From DAOTWP01 sp034435675 (GTDB lineage: Bacteria > Chloroflexota > Anaerolineae > Aggregatilineales > Phototrophicaceae), in the NCBI GenBank assembly GCA_034435675.1, contig DAOTWP010000001.1, positions 1 through 10,935 on the forward strand: 10,935 nt of DNA, in the 5' to 3' direction. Of the stretch, positions 1 through 5,418 are shown in pieces. Positions within the stretch are counted from its first letter, which is position 1; every line of letters begins with the position of its first letter. The translations under genes were made by a program, and so were the position numbers. Below the pieces are notes generated by a model. The model was not told where the DNA came from and searched no databases. It saw only the letters and a list, made by a program, of their open reading frames with translations.

Positions 1-30
1 TGGCTCAGTGAGCGCTGGCTCAGTGAGCGC
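1..30. repeat. 15-bp tandem direct repeat inside the secreted-protein gene
   Basis: TGGCTCAGTGAGCGC occurs twice in perfect tandem (1-15, 16-30), and a partial third unit starts at 31 (TGGCGC). The unit is a multiple of three and encodes ALTEP on the minus strand, so copy-number change would lengthen or shorten the protein without shifting frame. The array may continue beyond the left edge. Confidence 0.85.
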
Positions 31-303
31 TGGCGCACCACCTGCCGCGTCTGCCGCTGCTGCGGCGTCCACTTCTCGCTGCATCAGCACACCGCATTCC
101 GGCGCGATACGGCAGGCGGGATTGTTGGTCAGCGTATCCAGCAGGTACGCCTGCCCCGGCGCTGCGCCCACATCCTGCCACAGCGCCGCGCCCAGCGGCA
201 CAATAATCACGCCGTCAATCACGGGCGTGTCGGTGGACGGTTGTGCCTGTGCAGGCGGCAGCGCAAAGGACAGCAGCAGAGCCAGCAGTAAGAACCAGCG
301 CAT
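1..303 (-). CDS. secreted protein of unknown function, partial (C-terminus beyond the left edge)
   Basis: The minus strand is open from an ATG at 303 to the window edge (101 codons, no stop). The start is well supported: a perfect AAGGAG Shine-Dalgarno lies at 317-312, 8 nt upstream. Residues 1-20 form a textbook Sec signal peptide: a short positive N-terminus (MRW), a hydrophobic core rich in Leu, and an AQA cleavage motif before Q21. The mature part has a CX5C pair (C64, C70) and an Ala-rich stretch (about 79-91). It then enters a five-residue repeat (ALTEP ALTEP) that runs off the edge, probably a linker or a repeat tail. The protein is therefore exported. I recognise no family and assign no function. 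It diverges from the sigma factor gene at 539, so it could be a target of that regulator; this is inference from position only. Confidence 0.8.
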   Translation of the reverse strand, partial: MRWFLLLALLLSFALPPAQAQPSTDTPVIDGVIIVPLGAALWQDVGAAPGQAYLLDTLTNNPACRIAPECGVLMQREVDAAAAADAAGGAPALTEPALTEP

Positions 304-430
304 CTCATCAACTCCTTCTTGTCAGGATCATCAAGCCACAATAGCAAGCCTGTCACCAGCATAGCACATCGCAGCGGCGCGGAGTCTGCTGTGTGGCGAC
401 GTGGGCGCAATGGACTACCAGCCGCGCCCG

Positions 431-468
431 CACTGGCAGTGGGGGGTCCTCCACTGGCAGTGGGGGGT
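431..468. promoter_or_regulatory. paired operator-like dyads upstream of the sigma factor gene
   Basis: The 17-bp sequence CACTGGCAGTGGGGGGT occurs twice, at 431-447 and 452-468, with a 21-bp period (two helical turns). Each copy contains the dyad CACTG-g-CAGTG followed by a run of six G. Two identical dyads on the same helix face, 71-108 bp upstream of the sigma factor ATG and touching a possible -35 box, look like tandem binding sites for a dimeric regulator. The gap is divergent, so the sites could serve the minus-strand secreted-protein gene as well. The protein that binds is unknown. Confidence 0.55.
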
Positions 469-497
469 AGACAAAAGGGCAGCGCCTGCATTAAAAC
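468..497 (+). promoter_or_regulatory. possible promoter for the sigma factor gene
   Basis: TAGACA at 468-473 (5 of 6 to TTGACA) is separated by 18 bp from TAAAAC at 492-497 (4 of 6 to TATAAT). The -35 box abuts the second dyad repeat, so a bound protein would affect polymerase directly. The -10 match is modest, so this is a candidate only. Confidence 0.3.
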
Positions 498-538
498 AGG
501 TCAGAGCGTCCTGCACCATTGCCTACGGGAAGCGATCC

Positions 539-1189
539 ATGCCCCGCGATGCTGACTTCGCACCAGCGCGTGACTGGGAGATTGACTGGCTGGCACGCCT
601 GCAAGCTAACGATGTCCACCAGTGGAAAGCACTGTTCCGCTGTGTTGCGCCGCGCCTGCGGCAGGATATTCGCGTCTCGGTGCGCAAACGTGGGCTGCCC
701 GAAGATGTGACCGATGACATTGAGGGCGAAACGTGGCATGTGGTCGTGCAGAAAATCGGGGCGTTTCAGCTTGATGACCCCGACCCTGCCGAGGGGATTC
801 ACCGCCTGTATCACTGGATGCGGGTGATTGCCCTCAACCGGGTGCGCATGCTGCGCCGCAGGGAAAAAGCGCCCGCGCTGTCGCTGGATGCGCTGCTGGA
901 AGAAGACGGGCAGGCGGGCAAATCGCCGGATGCCTTCAGCCACCGCCAGCGCCTGTTTGACACCAGCGCCGAAAAAAAAGTGCTGATCCGCGAACAGGTG
1001 CGCGAGTTACAGGCACTGCTGGCGCTGCTGTCGCCGCGTGACCGCGAAATTCTGATGCGCCGGTTGGTGGGGGACGAGCCGCCGCGCCGCCTTGCCGCTG
1101 AATATGGCATCGCCCCGCGCTCCATTTCGCAGATCTTGTTTCGCGCCAAGCAGACGCTGGGGCGCTACGGCAATCCGCTGGAATCATAA
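539..1189 (+). CDS. RNA polymerase sigma factor, ECF-like (sigma-70 family)
   Basis: A 216-residue protein with the two-domain layout of ECF sigma factors. Region 2 lies at about residues 25-110 (core-binding and -10 recognition helices, including the stretch DVTDDIEGETWHVVVQKI and a basic RVRMLRRREK end). A variable acidic linker spans 111-150. Region 4 lies at about 160-208: LSPRDREILMRRL, then a helix-turn-helix LAAEYGIAPRSISQILFRAK that would read the -35 box. ATG 539 is chosen because GGGAAG lies 6 nt upstream and because an in-frame start at 401 would translate the operator repeats as HWQWGV repeats. An A8 run at 972-979 falls in the linker. It probably forms an operon with the gene at 1202, whose AAGGA ribosome site overlaps this stop codon. 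The regulon is unknown; autoregulation or control of the divergent secreted protein is inference. Confidence 0.8.
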   Translation: MPRDADFAPARDWEIDWLARLQANDVHQWKALFRCVAPRLRQDIRVSVRKRGLPEDVTDDIEGETWHVVVQKIGAFQLDDPDPAEGIHRLYHWMRVIALNRVRMLRRREKAPALSLDALLEEDGQAGKSPDAFSHRQRLFDTSAEKKVLIREQVRELQALLALLSPRDREILMRRLVGDEPPRRLAAEYGIAPRSISQILFRAKQTLGRYGNPLES

Positions 1190-1201
1190 GGACGATGCAG
1201 C

Positions 1202-1954
1202 ATGGCAAAAGCAGCCAGCACCACCCTACGCAGTCAGGTACTCGCCGCCGTCGCCGCGCGTGCCGGGCAGCCCTCCGCGCCGGACAACACGCTGCGGGCG
1301 CGCCTGTTTGGCAGGTTTGTGCAGACCTGCCTGCTGCACCGCGAAATCCCGCGTGAGGCGTTCGCCCAGATGCTGGAGCTTGACCCGGAAGTGGCAGACG
1401 CGCTGCTGGAAGGCACGCTGCCCGCGTCGGAGATTGACGACACGCTGCTGCGCGATATTGCGCGGGTGATCAAACGCCGCCCGCAGACCCTGCGCGCCCT
1501 GCTGGACGCCCCGACTCCTCAGAAAAAACGGCGTGCGCGCCGCGCCAGTGACCCCGCCCATGATAACGATGGCGCAACCAGCGGCGAAACCAGCGGCACA
1601 ACCAGCGGCACAGCCGGCACAAGCAGCCCCACCGCGCCGCGAGCGCTGCGCGGTGCAGATGCGTGCTGCCTCAAACGCGCCCGCGCTGTGCCACGCTGCC
1701 CTGCCCGCCCTCGTCCTGCTCCGCCAGCAGTTCATCGAGGCTCATTTCGCCCAGGCGGCTTTCTGCCAGCACGGCGCGCAGTTCGCTGCTCAGTTCACCA
1801 TCCTCACCGATATGCTGGCGAATTGCCGGAACTTCCGCGTCTTCCCAGCCGAACTTATGCACCGCCAGCAGATTGTTATCCGCCAGCACGCGCAGTTCCC
1901 ATGCCCGGTGCGTCGCCAGCGCGTCATGCACCGGCAGGCGCGTGGAGGGCGTAA
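1202..1954 (+). CDS. sigma-factor partner protein with HTH-like segment; 3' end doubtful
   Basis: The start is firm: AAGGA overlaps the upstream stop codon and lies 9 nt before ATG 1202, which suggests translational coupling with the sigma factor. Residues 1-105 look like a normal folded domain. Residues about 52-100 (including LDPEVADALLEGTLP and LLRDIARVIKRRP) resemble an XRE/HigA-type helix-turn-helix, so a DNA-binding or sigma-regulating role is possible. There is no membrane segment, unlike classical anti-sigma factors. A basic patch (KKRRARRA, 108-115) and Thr-Ser-Gly repeats (126-138) follow. From about residue 155 the frame runs antisense to the gene at 1671-2621, and the translation turns Pro/Arg/Cys/His-rich, which looks like shadow sequence. 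A one-base insertion (or -1 slip) at the A6 tract at 1523-1528 would end the protein at TGA 1549-1551. The true length is therefore uncertain (about 116 to 250 residues). Confidence 0.6.
   Translation: MAKAASTTLRSQVLAAVAARAGQPSAPDNTLRARLFGRFVQTCLLHREIPREAFAQMLELDPEVADALLEGTLPASEIDDTLLRDIARVIKRRPQTLRALLDAPTPQKKRRARRASDPAHDNDGATSGETSGTTSGTAGTSSPTAPRALRGADACCLKRARAVPRCPARPRPAPPAVHRGSFRPGGFLPARRAVRCSVHHPHRYAGELPELPRLPSRTYAPPADCYPPARAVPMPGASPARHAPAGAWRA
1577..1612 (+). repeat. 12-bp tandem repeat encoding Thr-Ser-Gly units
   Basis: Three 12-bp units starting ACCAGCGGC lie in tandem (1577, 1589, 1601); the last two are identical (ACCAGCGGCACA). A degenerate fourth unit follows at 1613. The period keeps the frame and gives a flexible TSG-x linker in the gene at 1202. 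Confidence 0.7.
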
Positions 1955-2621
1955 TCAGGTTGCGCCCGCGCTGCAAATCGTGGCGGTCTTCGTGGATGTA
2001 GATCGTCTGCCCGTCCGCGTCCACCAGTTCAAAGCGCACCACCCCGGACGCGCGCGTGGGCAGCCGCAGTTCAACAAACGGCTGAATATAATCCACAGCA
2101 TCGGGCACATCCCAGGTGCGATGAATCACCGGGTCATCGCTGCCCTTAAACGCCATCACACCAATATCCACCACCAGCAGTTGCAACTGGTTGACATCCA
2201 GCCCGGCGTTCTGCACGGCGGTCAGCGCGTGCTTATAGACGCGCCCGGCGCTGGTTTCACGCGGGACTGCCTGTGTCGCTTCGTCGGGCAGATAACCGGG
2301 TGGGCGGCGCGGCGGTCCGGGCGGGCGCATTTCCAGCCGTTCCCGGCGCGGGCTGGTATCCCGTGGGCTGTAATCACGCGGGCGGCGGTCCCACTGGCGC
2401 GCATCCCATGCCCCCCCCTCACGGTCACGGCGGTCATCACGCCCCGTGCCGCGCCGGGCGCTGTTTTCCTGACTCTGCCGCCAGGCGAACCAGGCGATCA
2501 ACACAAAGACCACCAGCGGCAGCATATTTGCCAGATTGGACAGAAACGAGAAAAAGACCAGCCCCAGCACGATCATGGCGATCCATGCCTGAGGCGAAAG
2601 CTGATTGTTGTCGTTATACAT
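1671..2621 (-). CDS. two-helix membrane protein with cytosolic beta-rich domain, paralog of the gene at 2779-3588
   Basis: 316 residues from ATG 2621, preceded by an AGGGTAAGG-like ribosome site; an upstream in-frame ATG at 2756 would add 45 residues lying across the promoter and is rejected. Residues 14-30 and 33-48 are membrane helices; the Arg-rich segment after them (RQSQENSARRG) predicts both ends inside the cell. Residues 50-110 form an Arg/Asp/Pro-rich, probably disordered linker. A folded domain of about 145-258 contains VDIGVMAF, IQPFVELRLP, VVRFELVDADG and AWELRVLADNNLLAVHKF. These align with the neighbouring gene, and both proteins end with a related motif (MSLDELLAEQ here). I know no named family or function; a membrane-anchored cytosolic adaptor or sensor is the most that can be inferred. 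Its 3' end is overlapped by the convergent gene at 1202-1954, but the shared C-terminal motif shows that this strand is truly coding there. Confidence 0.8.
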   Translation of the reverse strand: MYNDNNQLSPQAWIAMIVLGLVFFSFLSNLANMLPLVVFVLIAWFAWRQSQENSARRGTGRDDRRDREGGAWDARQWDRRPRDYSPRDTSPRRERLEMRPPGPPRRPPGYLPDEATQAVPRETSAGRVYKHALTAVQNAGLDVNQLQLLVVDIGVMAFKGSDDPVIHRTWDVPDAVDYIQPFVELRLPTRASGVVRFELVDADGQTIYIHEDRHDLQRGRNLITPSTRLPVHDALATHRAWELRVLADNNLLAVHKFGWEDAEVPAIRQHIGEDGELSSELRAVLAESRLGEMSLDELLAEQDEGGQGSVAQRGRV

Positions 2622-2676
2622 TGCCTTACCCTGCTCACTGCCGACAAGGCTCAACGCCTGTGCTGCATGCACTTTG

Positions 2677-2682
2677 ATTGTA
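2677..2682 (-). promoter_or_regulatory. possible -10 box (TACAAT) for the membrane protein gene at 1671-2621
   Basis: Read on the minus strand, TACAAT lies 55 bp before ATG 2621, giving a plausible leader of about 48 nt. No good -35 box is visible in the GC-rich sequence upstream. The 157-bp gap to the upstream paralog leaves room for a separate promoter, although co-transcription is also possible. Confidence 0.35.
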
Positions 2683-2778
2683 CACTGCCCCCGCGGCACC
2701 GCCGCCCCCAAAATGGTGGGGATACAGGGCGGGCTGCCGGGCGCGCCGCTGCCCACTGGCTACGGCGCACCGCCGCGC

Positions 2779-3588
2779 TCAACGACGATCGTTGCGCTGC
2801 TGCGACTGGCTGCGCAGCAGTTCCTCAAGGCTCAGCGGAATCTCGCCGTCTGTGGCTTCCAACCGCCGGGTGCTGCCTGCCGGGCGTTCGGCACGACGCG
2901 GCGCTGCGTCCGCCTGTGCCTGCTCCCTGGCGCTCAGGCGACCAAAGCGCTCTTCATAGGACGGCGACATGCTGAAGCTGTGCAGCCCTGCCAGCGAACC
3001 ATCAACATAGACCTGCAAATCCCACTCGCCCGCGCCGGTCAATTCGTTGTTGCCTGCCAGCGGCAGATGATGATCCGCCAGAATGTTGTTTTCGCCATCG
3101 CGCAGGAAGGGGCGCATTTCGTTGACAAAGCGCACCACGCCGTCCTGATCGCGGATTTCAAAGCGGATTTGCACCTGACGTTCTGCGGCAGAGGCAGGCG
3201 CGTGCAGCACGACAAACGGGCGCGTGCCGTCTTCCTCTTTGCTGATGCTGCGTGTGCGGCGCATGACCATGCCTTCGCGTCCTGCCTGCATGGTAATCAT
3301 GCCCACATCAAGCATCGTCAGCACAGATTCGCCCAACCCGCCGCGCCGCCGCGCCCGTTCCGAGGCTTCGCGTGCCTGCGGGCTGACATTGCGCTGAATG
3401 CTGCTGCGCTGCACACTCTCGATCAACTGCTGCGGCTGGAAATCGAGCAGCGACATCACTGCTGACAGCACATACAATCCCAGCAGGGTCAGCGCAACCG
3501 GCGGCGACGCGACCCCCGACAGCAGCACGAAACCAATCACTATTCCCATCAGCAGTAACCATGTTATATTGCGTCGTCTAATGCGCAT
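2779..3588 (-). CDS. two-helix membrane protein, paralog of the gene at 1671-2621
   Basis: 269 residues. A basic N-terminus (MRIRRR) precedes membrane helices at about 9-26 and 30-48, so both ends should be cytosolic. Residues 50-85 are a polar, Arg-rich linker. The domain at about 88-206 shares ordered motifs with the downstream gene: LDVGMITMQ, FVVLHAP, VQIRFEIRDQDG, RDGENNIL, LPLAGN and EWDLQVYVDGSLAGLHSF. A second low-complexity stretch (215-248) leads to LSLEELLRSQ near the C-terminus, matching MSLDELLAEQ of the paralog. The pattern of alternating hydrophobic residues suggests an immunoglobulin-like beta-sandwich, but that is inference. The ribosome site before ATG 3588 is weak. Function is unknown; tandem arrangement with its paralog suggests that the two proteins act together or form a hetero-complex. 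Confidence 0.75.
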   Translation of the reverse strand: MRIRRRNITWLLLMGIVIGFVLLSGVASPPVALTLLGLYVLSAVMSLLDFQPQQLIESVQRSSIQRNVSPQAREASERARRRGGLGESVLTMLDVGMITMQAGREGMVMRRTRSISKEEDGTRPFVVLHAPASAAERQVQIRFEIRDQDGVVRFVNEMRPFLRDGENNILADHHLPLAGNNELTGAGEWDLQVYVDGSLAGLHSFSMSPSYEERFGRLSAREQAQADAAPRRAERPAGSTRRLEATDGEIPLSLEELLRSQSQQRNDRR

Positions 3589-3638
3589 CCCGATTTACTT
3601 TCTGCTTACCGGTATTTCTGTCGTTCGACTCTACCCAA

Positions 3639-3644
3639 ATTGTA
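3639..3644 (-). promoter_or_regulatory. possible -10 box (TACAAT) for the gene at 2779-3588
   Basis: TACAAT on the minus strand lies 50 bp before ATG 3588, at a distance similar to that of the identical hexamer before the paralog at 2621. No convincing -35 box is seen. It sits in the 109-bp divergent gap shared with the plus-strand gene at 3698. Confidence 0.35.
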
Positions 3645-3697
3645 CGCCAGAGTCACGGCACAGGTTGCAGCGCGGGGCGCAAAAGAGGAGAACTGCG

Positions 3698-4330
3698 ATG
3701 ATTGTTGGCTGGCGCGACCTGAAAGATTATCTGACCCCGCCGATGCTGCTGGCGCTGGCACTGCTGGCGCTGGCGCTGGTGTATCTGTTCTTTGGGCTGG
3801 CATATGTGCCGCTCGTGCGCGAACGTCCGGTACTCTATGATCTGGTGCTCTTTTTTGGCAGCACCGCCTGGACGCTGGCATTCCCGGTCTACCCGCTGCT
3901 GTTCGCCGCGCTGGTGGGCTGGACATTCTGGCGCGTATACCGGCGTCTGCATCAGCCGGATGCGCAGCCGGATTACAGCAGCGTGGAAGACGGCAAGTGG
4001 GCTGGGCTGGTCGGGCTGACGGCGGTAACGGTGATGTTCATCGCTGCGCCGCTTGCCGCGACACCGATGTTCATCCCGCTGGACAGCGCGCAGGCAGGCG
4101 GCAGAAGCTATCACCTGACTGGCTATGGCGAAGGCAGCAGCCCAGAGGACTACCGCGAGTTCTTTCTGCTGTATGCCTGTGACGGCATTCTGTGTACCCC
4201 CGTGCATGTGCAGCCGGTGACGCTGGACGCCGCAGCCACCACCGACCCCGCGCCCGCGCTGCGTGTGGTGCAGGACACCGTGGCGATTGAACTCTACGGT
4301 GCGGTGATCTTTGTCTACACGCCGGGCTGA
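3698..4330 (+). CDS. three-helix membrane protein with extracytoplasmic C-terminal domain, function unknown
   Basis: 210 residues from ATG 3698, with a strong Shine-Dalgarno (AGAGGAG, 3684-3690) 7 nt upstream. Longer in-frame starts (3398) read through the opposite-strand gene and are rejected. Membrane helices lie at about 15-40 (very Leu/Ala-rich), 47-77 and 103-127. The WRVYRRLHQ segment after helix 2 is positive and should face the cytosol, which places the N-terminus inside and the C-terminal 80 residues outside. That outer domain contains a CX4C pair (C161, C166) that could form a disulfide. I recognise no family. It diverges from the paralogous membrane pair and may be functionally tied to it, but only position supports this. 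Confidence 0.75.
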   Translation: MIVGWRDLKDYLTPPMLLALALLALALVYLFFGLAYVPLVRERPVLYDLVLFFGSTAWTLAFPVYPLLFAALVGWTFWRVYRRLHQPDAQPDYSSVEDGKWAGLVGLTAVTVMFIAAPLAATPMFIPLDSAQAGGRSYHLTGYGEGSSPEDYREFFLLYACDGILCTPVHVQPVTLDAAATTDPAPALRVVQDTVAIELYGAVIFVYTPG

Positions 4331-4379
4331 CCCGCCCGCAGCGCCGCTGTTTTCCCGTGCGCCAGCCACGCCCCGGCGC

Positions 4380-4385
4380 TATAAT
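4380..4385 (+). promoter_or_regulatory. consensus -10 box (TATAAT) for the alpha/beta hydrolase gene
   Basis: A perfect TATAAT in a GC-rich stretch, 113 bp before ATG 4499, giving a leader of roughly 105 nt. A recognisable -35 box is absent at 16-18 bp. The leader contains no obvious conserved riboswitch. Confidence 0.4.
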
Positions 4386-4498
4386 CGCACTGGAGGTGCA
4401 GTCGCATTCCCCGCAGGGCGTTGTGCTGCTGCCGCCTGTGCCGCCATCCAGCAGTTATCGGACCAGAGTTTGTTTGTAGCTTTGAAAGGTCGCCTCGC

Positions 4499-5338
4499 AT
4501 GGAAAAGTTCGCCTCGAATCATGGTGTCCGCACGCACTATCTCGACCATCCCGGCAGCGCAGACCGGCTGCCCATTCTGCTGATGCACGGCTTGACCGCC
4601 AACGCGCACAGCTTTGCCGCCGTTGTCGAAGCGGGGCTTAGCCCGGCATTCCGCACGCTGGCAGTGGATTTTCGCGGGCGCGGTGCCAGCGACAAACCAC
4701 CGTCCGGCTACAGCGTGGCGGAACACGCCGCCGATATGCTGGCGGTGCTGGACGCCGCAGGCATCGAACGTGCGCATCTGGTCGGGCACTCGTTCGGTGG
4801 GCTGATCGCCTTCTATCTGGCGGCACACCACCCGGAGCGCGTCGGCAGGCTGGTCATTCTCGATTCATCGGTACTGCTGGTTGACCCGTCCACCCTGGAA
4901 GCGATCAAACTTTCGCTGAGCCGGCTGGGGACGCCGTTCCCCTCAGCCGACGCCTATCTGGAGCGCATGCGCGGGCTGCCGTTCTGGGCGGATGCGTGGG
5001 ACGCGCATGTCGAGGCGTATTATCGCGCGGATTTGCAGGACAACGCCGATGGCACGGTCAGCTCGCGGATTCCACCGCACGCCATTCAGGAACTGGTCGA
5101 AAATGAGTTCACGATTGACTGGCAGGCGGTCAATGCCGGCGTCACACAGCCTGTGCTGCTGCTGCATGCCACGCAGCCCTACGGCGCAGCGCCGATTGTC
5201 TCGGCGGAGGTAGCGCAGCAGACCGTCGCCATGCTCAAGGACTGCCGCTACCAGCCCGTAAACGCCAACCACGTCTCGATGCTGTTTGGCGCGCACGCGC
5301 AGCAGCTTGCCGACGCGATCCGCGCCTTTCTGGCTTAA
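4499..5338 (+). CDS. alpha/beta hydrolase fold protein
   Basis: 279 residues, the usual size for a single-domain alpha/beta hydrolase of the epoxide hydrolase/haloperoxidase/esterase type. ATG 4499 has AAAGG 9 nt upstream. The oxyanion-hole HG motif is H30-G31 (LLMHGLTAN), FRGRGASDKP follows at about 61-70, the nucleophile elbow is G96-H97-S98-F99-G100-G101, and the catalytic histidine is H258 (NANHVSM). A cap region of about 130-205 is present. The acid residue usually found after strand 7 is not evident (LLLHATQPYGAAP has no Asp or Glu); D122 (VILDSS) after strand 6 could replace it. There is no signal peptide, so the protein is cytosolic. The substrate cannot be told: esterase, lactonase or C-C bond hydrolase are all possible. 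The GH65 gene starts 80 bp downstream but may have its own promoter. Confidence 0.85.
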   Translation: MEKFASNHGVRTHYLDHPGSADRLPILLMHGLTANAHSFAAVVEAGLSPAFRTLAVDFRGRGASDKPPSGYSVAEHAADMLAVLDAAGIERAHLVGHSFGGLIAFYLAAHHPERVGRLVILDSSVLLVDPSTLEAIKLSLSRLGTPFPSADAYLERMRGLPFWADAWDAHVEAYYRADLQDNADGTVSSRIPPHAIQELVENEFTIDWQAVNAGVTQPVLLLHATQPYGAAPIVSAEVAQQTVAMLKDCRYQPVNANHVSMLFGAHAQQLADAIRAFLA

Positions 5339-5339
5339 A

Positions 5340-5384
5340 CAGACACGAACGCAGGGCGGCGCAGCCAGCGTTGTCTGCCCTGCG
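5340..5384 (+). terminator. overlapping inverted repeats between hydrolase and GH65 genes
   Basis: Two mutually exclusive hairpins can form immediately after the hydrolase stop. One pairs CGCAGGGC (5350-5357) with GCCCTGCG (5377-5384). The other pairs CAGACA/ACGC (5340-5345, 5349-5352) with GCGTTGTCTG (5368-5377), with a 3-nt bulge. Neither has a U-tract, so it is a weak intrinsic terminator at best; an attenuator or mRNA-stabilising structure is an alternative. Confidence 0.4.
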
Positions 5385-5401
5385 CAGGTTATCCTTGTCT
5401 A

Positions 5402-5407
5402 TACAAT
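5402..5407 (+). promoter_or_regulatory. possible -10 box (TACAAT, within TATACAAT) before the GH65 gene
   Basis: The hexamer ends only 11 bp before ATG 5419. If used, transcription would start at about 5414, giving a nearly leaderless mRNA that lacks the GAGG at 5410-5413. The GAGG would instead serve read-through transcripts from the hydrolase gene. No -35 box is clear. Confidence 0.3.
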
Positions 5408-5418
5408 ATGAGGCAGCT

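Noticed and set aside
401..538. Upstream extension of the sigma factor to ATG 401
   Set aside because: It would translate the operator repeats as HWQWGV repeats and has no clear ribosome site, whereas ATG 539 does.
2622..2756. 45-residue N-terminal extension of the gene at 1671-2621
   Set aside because: It covers the probable promoter, lacks a ribosome site, and the membrane helix follows ATG 2621 directly.
1533..2975. 480-residue open frame on the plus strand
   Set aside because: It is antisense to the two membrane protein genes, has low-complexity Ala/Gln/Pro/His composition and no ribosome site; the opposite strand has paralogous motifs and membrane helices.
3398..3697. 100-residue upstream extension of the three-helix membrane protein
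   Set aside because: It runs antisense through the gene at 2779-3588 and ignores the strong ribosome site before ATG 3698.
4338..4354. Terminator hairpin after the three-helix membrane protein
   Set aside because: CAGC-gcc-GCTG followed by TTTT has only a 4-bp stem, too weak to call.
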